This document shows positions 60,789 through 64,000 of a DNA stretch of 64,000 bases, in pieces. The position numbers were made by a program, and so were the translations under genes. This stretch comes from Desulfovibrio sp. UIB00 (GTDB taxonomy: Bacteria; Desulfobacterota; Desulfovibrionia; Desulfovibrionales; Desulfovibrionaceae), in assembly GCF_022508225.1 (NCBI RefSeq), contig NZ_JAETXJ010000008.1, forward strand, positions 102,558 through 166,557, written 5' to 3'. Every line of letters starts with the position of its first letter. Position 1 is the first letter of the stretch. Under the pieces are notes generated by a model. The model did not search any database and was not told the origin of the DNA. It saw only the letters and a list, made by a program, of their open reading frames with translations.

Positions 60789-61601
60789 CTACGATGCAGA
60801 ATTTTTTGCCTTGTGCGCTGCGGCAAGGCCCAGCAGTACGGCTCCGGCTTGCGCCACGTTGAGCGAGTCAAAGGAGCGGGCAAGCGGAATACGCAGCATG
60901 TGCGCGCACCGCTTGGCAACTCCGGGCCGAAGGCCTTTGTCCTCATTGCCCAGAACCAGCACGGCAGGCAACTGCATGGGGTCATCAAAGGCATTGAGGC
61001 TTGATGGGCCATCACCGCCTGCGCCGTAAATGGTCAGGCCAGCTTCTTCGGCGCTGTCCAGGGCGTGCCCCAGATTGGTGACGCGGGTCACGGGCAGTTT
61101 TTCCAGTGCGCCCGCAGCGGCCCTGCGGGCTGCGGGGCCAAGGTAGGCGCTGTTGTGCTGGGGCAGAATGATGCCCGCACCGCCCAGCGCATAGAGGGTG
61201 CGGCAGATTGTGCCCACGTTGCCGGGGTCTTGTACCTGGTCTAGGGCCACAATGAGGGGCAGGGGGGCATCGGCTGCCGCAGTCAGCAGGTCGGCAAGTT
61301 CGGTAAAGCCGGTGGCGGCCAGACGGGCCACAACGCCCTGATGGGAAACGCCGTCACGGCCTTGACGCCCCTGGGCAGTTTGACCGCCAGCGCCACGGCA
61401 CAGGCGGTCAAGAGCCACCTGGTCTACCAGACTGAAGCGCACGTTGTGCTGACGGCAAAGGTTCAGCACTTCCTGCGCATCGGGGCCACGCAGGCCTTTT
61501 TTGCAGAAGACGCAGTCGATGCGCTGGGGCTCGCTGGCAAGCAGTTCCAGCACAGGCTTGAGGCCCGGCAGCAGCGGGGCTTGTTCAGTTTCATTATGCA
61601 T
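60789..61601 (-). CDS. TrmH/SpoU family RNA 2'-O-methyltransferase (RlmB-like)
   Basis: The 270-residue protein has an N-terminal substrate-binding part (LPGLKPVLELL...FCKKGLRG) and the SPOUT core: VALDQVQDPGNVGTICRTLYALGGAGIILPQHNSA, LVLGNEDKGLRPGV and IPLARSFDSLNVAQAGAVLL. It resembles RlmB, which methylates 23S G2251, but related enzymes modify tRNA, so the target is not certain. It lies divergent from the MltD-like gene. Confidence 0.9.
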   Translation of the reverse strand: MHNETEQAPLLPGLKPVLELLASEPQRIDCVFCKKGLRGPDAQEVLNLCRQHNVRFSLVDQVALDRLCRGAGGQTAQGRQGRDGVSHQGVVARLAATGFTELADLLTAAADAPLPLIVALDQVQDPGNVGTICRTLYALGGAGIILPQHNSAYLGPAARRAAAGALEKLPVTRVTNLGHALDSAEEAGLTIYGAGGDGPSSLNAFDDPMQLPAVLVLGNEDKGLRPGVAKRCAHMLRIPLARSFDSLNVAQAGAVLLGLAAAHKAKNSAS

Positions 61602-61839
61602 ATGCGCCTCCGGGCTGTGTGCATTGGCCGCCGTGCGGCCTGAGTGATGGGAGAGGATTGTGCGGGCAAGAACCCGCTAGAAATATTTATGCGATATGCT
61701 GCGCGGTTGCGCACGTGTGTGGGCTTTTGCCAGTCCATGCCGTGGCTTCGCGCACGGGGAAGGAACAGTCAGCCCTTGGCGGCTGTGTACGCATCTTCCC
61801 GGCAGATGGCAAGCCGGGGCGGCAAAAGGGGAGGGAACA

Positions 61840-63555
61840 ATGGTTGCAGCATCGAACAGGAACGGATCGGCAATGGCAAGACTGTTTTTTCTGGCTGTTG
61901 TCTGCTGTCTGCTGCTTGCCGGGGGCTGCGCCTCACGGCAGGGCAGCGACCCCGGAGGGGGATTGTCGATGTCTGTGCCGGAAGAAGACACCTCACCGCC
62001 GCTGACGGCCAGTGAAACCGCCGCTCTCAACACCACCGGGCAGGTGGACAGAAACATCCCCGAAAGCGCAATGGCGGACGTGACGCGCCAGTACAAATAC
62101 TTTTTGCGCAAGGGCCGCCCCACCATGAGCGCATCATCAAAAAGGGCGGAGCAGTTTCTTGCCTATGCCAAGCGCGTGTTCCGCTCGCGAGGCATGCCCG
62201 AAGATCTGGCCTATCTTGCGATTGTGGAAAGCGGTTATCGTAGCGAGGTACGCTCCCCTGCCGGGGCCGCCGGAGCATGGCAGTTCATGCCTTATACCGG
62301 GCAAAAGTATGGTCTGAATCAGGACTGGTGGACGGACGAGCGGCTTGATCCCTTCAAATCCACCGAGGCGGCGGCGGACTACCTGCAAAAACTCTATGGC
62401 GATTTTGGCGACTGGCCCACAGCTATTGCGGCCTACAACGCCGGAGAAGGCAAGATTGGGCGCGCCAAGCAGGGCACGGGCGGGCGTGACTTTTTTGAAA
62501 TCAAGTCGCGCAACCATATGCTGGACGACAAGGCGCAGCTGCGCGATGAAACCAAGCAGTATGTGCCGCGCTATCTGGCTGTGACCAAGATCATGCGCAA
62601 CCTTCCCCAGCTTGGCTTTGATCCCATCCATCCCGACAATGCACCAGGCGTGCTGCGCCTGACCGCCAAACCCGGCACAGATCTGGCGGGCGTGGCCCAC
62701 GCCTGCCGCATGGGCATGGACGAGTTTTCGGCCTTCAACCGACATCACAAGCGCCCCATGACCGACACCAGCCGCACAACATATATATATGTACCGGCAA
62801 GCCGCGAGCGTGCGGCTCAGGCATTTCTGTCTTCATCCCAGTGCGCACCCTATGCGGGCTGGGCACCAAGCACTGTGGCCTCCAGTGCAGACTCATGGGA
62901 CAAAATCAGCCGTCGGTGCGGTGTGCCTGTGGCTTCGCTGCGGGCTGCCAACCCAGGCAATCCCTATTTGAAAGCTGGCGAAACTGTGCTGGTTCCGCGC
63001 TCGGTGAACATGTCTGCCCAGGCGGTGGCGGCTCTGGATGCCAAACCGGCTAAGGGGCAGGCCAAGGCGGGCAAGTCCGGCAATGAGGCTGCCAGCCGGG
63101 AACCGCAGGCATCCTCTGCACGGGTGATTGCCGCCAATGATGGGCCAAAGCATACCCTGCGGTCGGACGAAACACTCACCTCTGTGGCCCGCAAATATGG
63201 TGTGAGCGTGCAGGATCTCCAGCAGAGCAATGGTATTTCTGATCCGCACAAGGTGCATGCAGGCGCTGTGCTGCGCATCCCGGCACAGGGGGGCGGTCAG
63301 AGCAGCGGGCAGGCTGTGCCCGCAGTTGGGCGGCCAGTGGCTGCCGGGCCTGATGGGCGTCTTGGCAAGGATCGTGATAAGGACAAGTCTGCCAAAGCAG
63401 CCAAAGCCAGCAAAACTACCTACACCGTACAGGCCAACGATACCTTGTGGAAGATAGCCCGCACCTACAATGTGAGTGTGGATGATCTGAAGCGCTGGAA
63501 CAGCGTGGACGAAAAGAACCTGCGCACGGGCGCGCGTCTTGTTGTGGAACAGTAG
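61840..63555 (+). CDS. mltD: MltD-like lytic transglycosylase with three LysM domains
   Basis: The 571-residue lipoprotein has a signal peptide and lipobox LLLAGGC near residue 29. The SLT catalytic domain follows: LAYLAIVESGYRSEVRSPAGAAGAWQFMPYTGQKYGLNQDWWTDERLDP, where the Glu of VESGY is the expected catalytic residue. Three LysM segments are recognisable: DSWDKISRRCGVPVASLRAA, DETLTSVARKYGVSVQDL and DTLWKIARTYNVSVDDLK. It cuts peptidoglycan at the outer membrane or periplasm. GGGAGGG precedes the ATG at 61840; the earlier in-frame start is rejected. Confidence 0.93.
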   Translation: MVAASNRNGSAMARLFFLAVVCCLLLAGGCASRQGSDPGGGLSMSVPEEDTSPPLTASETAALNTTGQVDRNIPESAMADVTRQYKYFLRKGRPTMSASSKRAEQFLAYAKRVFRSRGMPEDLAYLAIVESGYRSEVRSPAGAAGAWQFMPYTGQKYGLNQDWWTDERLDPFKSTEAAADYLQKLYGDFGDWPTAIAAYNAGEGKIGRAKQGTGGRDFFEIKSRNHMLDDKAQLRDETKQYVPRYLAVTKIMRNLPQLGFDPIHPDNAPGVLRLTAKPGTDLAGVAHACRMGMDEFSAFNRHHKRPMTDTSRTTYIYVPASRERAAQAFLSSSQCAPYAGWAPSTVASSADSWDKISRRCGVPVASLRAANPGNPYLKAGETVLVPRSVNMSAQAVAALDAKPAKGQAKAGKSGNEAASREPQASSARVIAANDGPKHTLRSDETLTSVARKYGVSVQDLQQSNGISDPHKVHAGAVLRIPAQGGGQSSGQAVPAVGRPVAAGPDGRLGKDRDKDKSAKAAKASKTTYTVQANDTLWKIARTYNVSVDDLKRWNSVDEKNLRTGARLVVEQ

Positions 63556-63627
63556 ACTGAAAGCCGCACTGTTAGCCAGTTTGCGCAGATATGGATGGAT
63601 TGTTTTGTAAAAAATTGCATTTGTTGC

Positions 63628-63656
63628 TTGACTTGCGGGGGGCTTTAAGGCAATCT
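63628..63656 (+). promoter_or_regulatory. promoter P1 of the tandem array, diverged copy
   Basis: TTGACT (63628-63633) and CAATCT (63651-63656) are separated by 17 bases. The position is 103 bp before the next copy, and the surrounding sequence is only partly similar to it. Confidence 0.5.
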
Positions 63657-63730
63657 CCCCCTTCGCGACAAGGGAAAACGGTTAAGGGAAACGCAAGCGA
63701 AAAGAATTTTCGCGGAAACGAAAATAACGG

Positions 63731-63759
63731 TTGACTCCTGAAGCGAAGGGGAGCATAAC
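63731..63759 (+). promoter_or_regulatory. promoter P2 of the tandem array
   Basis: TTGACT (63731-63736) and CATAAC (63754-63759) are separated by 17 bases and lie just before a GGAGC...GCTCC hairpin. Confidence 0.7.
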
Positions 63760-63831
63760 CGCTCCTCGCGATTGAAGAAAACGACTTGGCTTCACGGTGA
63801 AACGAAAGTTTCACGAAATGAAAAAAAGTTG

Positions 63832-63860
63832 TTGACTTCGAAGGCAAGGGGGAGCATAAA
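63832..63860 (+). promoter_or_regulatory. promoter P3 of the tandem array
   Basis: TTGACT (63832-63837) and CATAAA (63855-63860) are separated by 17 bases, exactly 101 bp after P2, in near-identical context. Confidence 0.75.
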
Positions 63861-63932
63861 CGCTCCTCGCGATTGAAGAAAACGACTGGCTTCACGGCGA
63901 AACGAAAGTTTCACGAAATGAAAAAAAAGTTG

Positions 63933-63961
63933 TTGACTTCGAAAGCAAAGGGGAGCATAAA
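63933..63961 (+). promoter_or_regulatory. promoter P4 of the tandem array
   Basis: TTGACT (63933-63938) and CATAAA (63956-63961) are separated by 17 bases, exactly 101 bp after P3. Confidence 0.75.
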
Positions 63962-64000
63962 CGCTCCTCGCGCCTTGAGAAAAACGACTGACGGTCGCCG

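Larger units (their letters stand above)
63731..64000. repeat. tandem 101-bp direct repeats, truncated by the window edge
   Basis: Units at 63731-63831 and 63832-63932 are nearly identical, and a third begins at 63933. Each holds a promoter, a GGAGC-ATAAAC-GCTCC hairpin, a GAAAC-GAAA-GTTTC hairpin and a run of A before the next unit. The array points to the right, probably at an rRNA or tRNA operon beyond base 64000. The region 63556-63730 contains no gene. Confidence 0.8.

Noticed and set aside
63731..64000. Possible CRISPR array or origin iterons
   Set aside because: The 101-bp units are near-identical end to end with promoter elements, no spacers and no DnaA-box series.

Overview
The window looks like a piece of a Desulfovibrio-type chromosome (sulfate-reducing Desulfobacterota). 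Supporting signs, all visible in the sequence, are: a napCMADGH periplasmic nitrate reductase cluster with a monomer-sized NapA (756 aa) and no napB; a tetraheme class III cytochrome c3; an AhbA/AhbB-type siroheme decarboxylase beside hemL; a futalosine-type menaquinone gene (mqnB); and high GC content with housekeeping gene orders typical of the group. I see no complete mobile element, no CRISPR array and no rRNA gene inside the window.

Layout. 1-6.1 kb: the 3' part of tamB, a MOSC-domain protein, a small membrane protein, a GNAT acetyltransferase and a UvsE-like endonuclease. 6.2-12.7 kb: a 31-codon leader ORF coupled to an exported alpha/beta hydrolase, then the nap operon behind a regulatory region with a CRP/FNR-like site and a long palindrome. 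12.7-14.0 kb: an AT-rich patch with an FRG-domain gene next to tRNA-Leu(UAA). 14-18.6 kb: pgpA, infA, lgt, moaC, a YdjM-like membrane protein and a lipoprotein. 18.9-25.4 kb: psd-pssA, then leuA-leuC-leuD-leuB with a repeat-bearing gap before leuB. 25.5-33.9 kb: an EamA transporter, rlpA, purL, a polyprenyl synthase, mqnB, a DUF2065 protein and menG, so quinone ring, tail and methylation functions lie close together. 34.4-36.9 kb: an 824-aa acidic repeat protein. 37.1-42.2 kb: cytochrome c3, cobJ, cbiG, hemL, a siroheme decarboxylase (a tetrapyrrole group) and a Rossmann/SLOG-like protein. 42.5-47.1 kb: actP, DUF485, a DnaQ-like exonuclease and a CNB/CBS/nucleotidyltransferase regulator. 47.1-48.8 kb: gene-poor, with an AT-rich stretch, an 11-G tract, a large hairpin and a small RRM protein. 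48.8-52.7 kb: dnaB, rplI, rpsR, rpsF, alr. 52.9-57.2 kb: tgt, a DUF5665 protein, a VUT-family transporter, era and a YggS-like PLP protein. 57.3-60.4 kb: fliL, fliN, fliO, fliP, fliQ. 60.8-63.6 kb: a SpoU methyltransferase and an MltD-like lytic transglycosylase. 63.6-64.0 kb: promoter-bearing units repeated every 101-103 bp, pointing off the right edge, probably toward a stable-RNA operon.

The most unusual observations are the tandem 101-bp promoter array at the right edge, the 824-aa protein with about eleven FliM-like acidic D-x-L-L motifs and a 54-residue triplication, the AT-rich FRG gene beside tRNA-Leu, the paired repeat elements upstream of leuB, and the G11 tract and hairpin in the 47 kb gap. 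Start codons were adjusted by ribosome-binding sites and family alignment where stated. All functions are inferred from recognised motifs, not from database searches.
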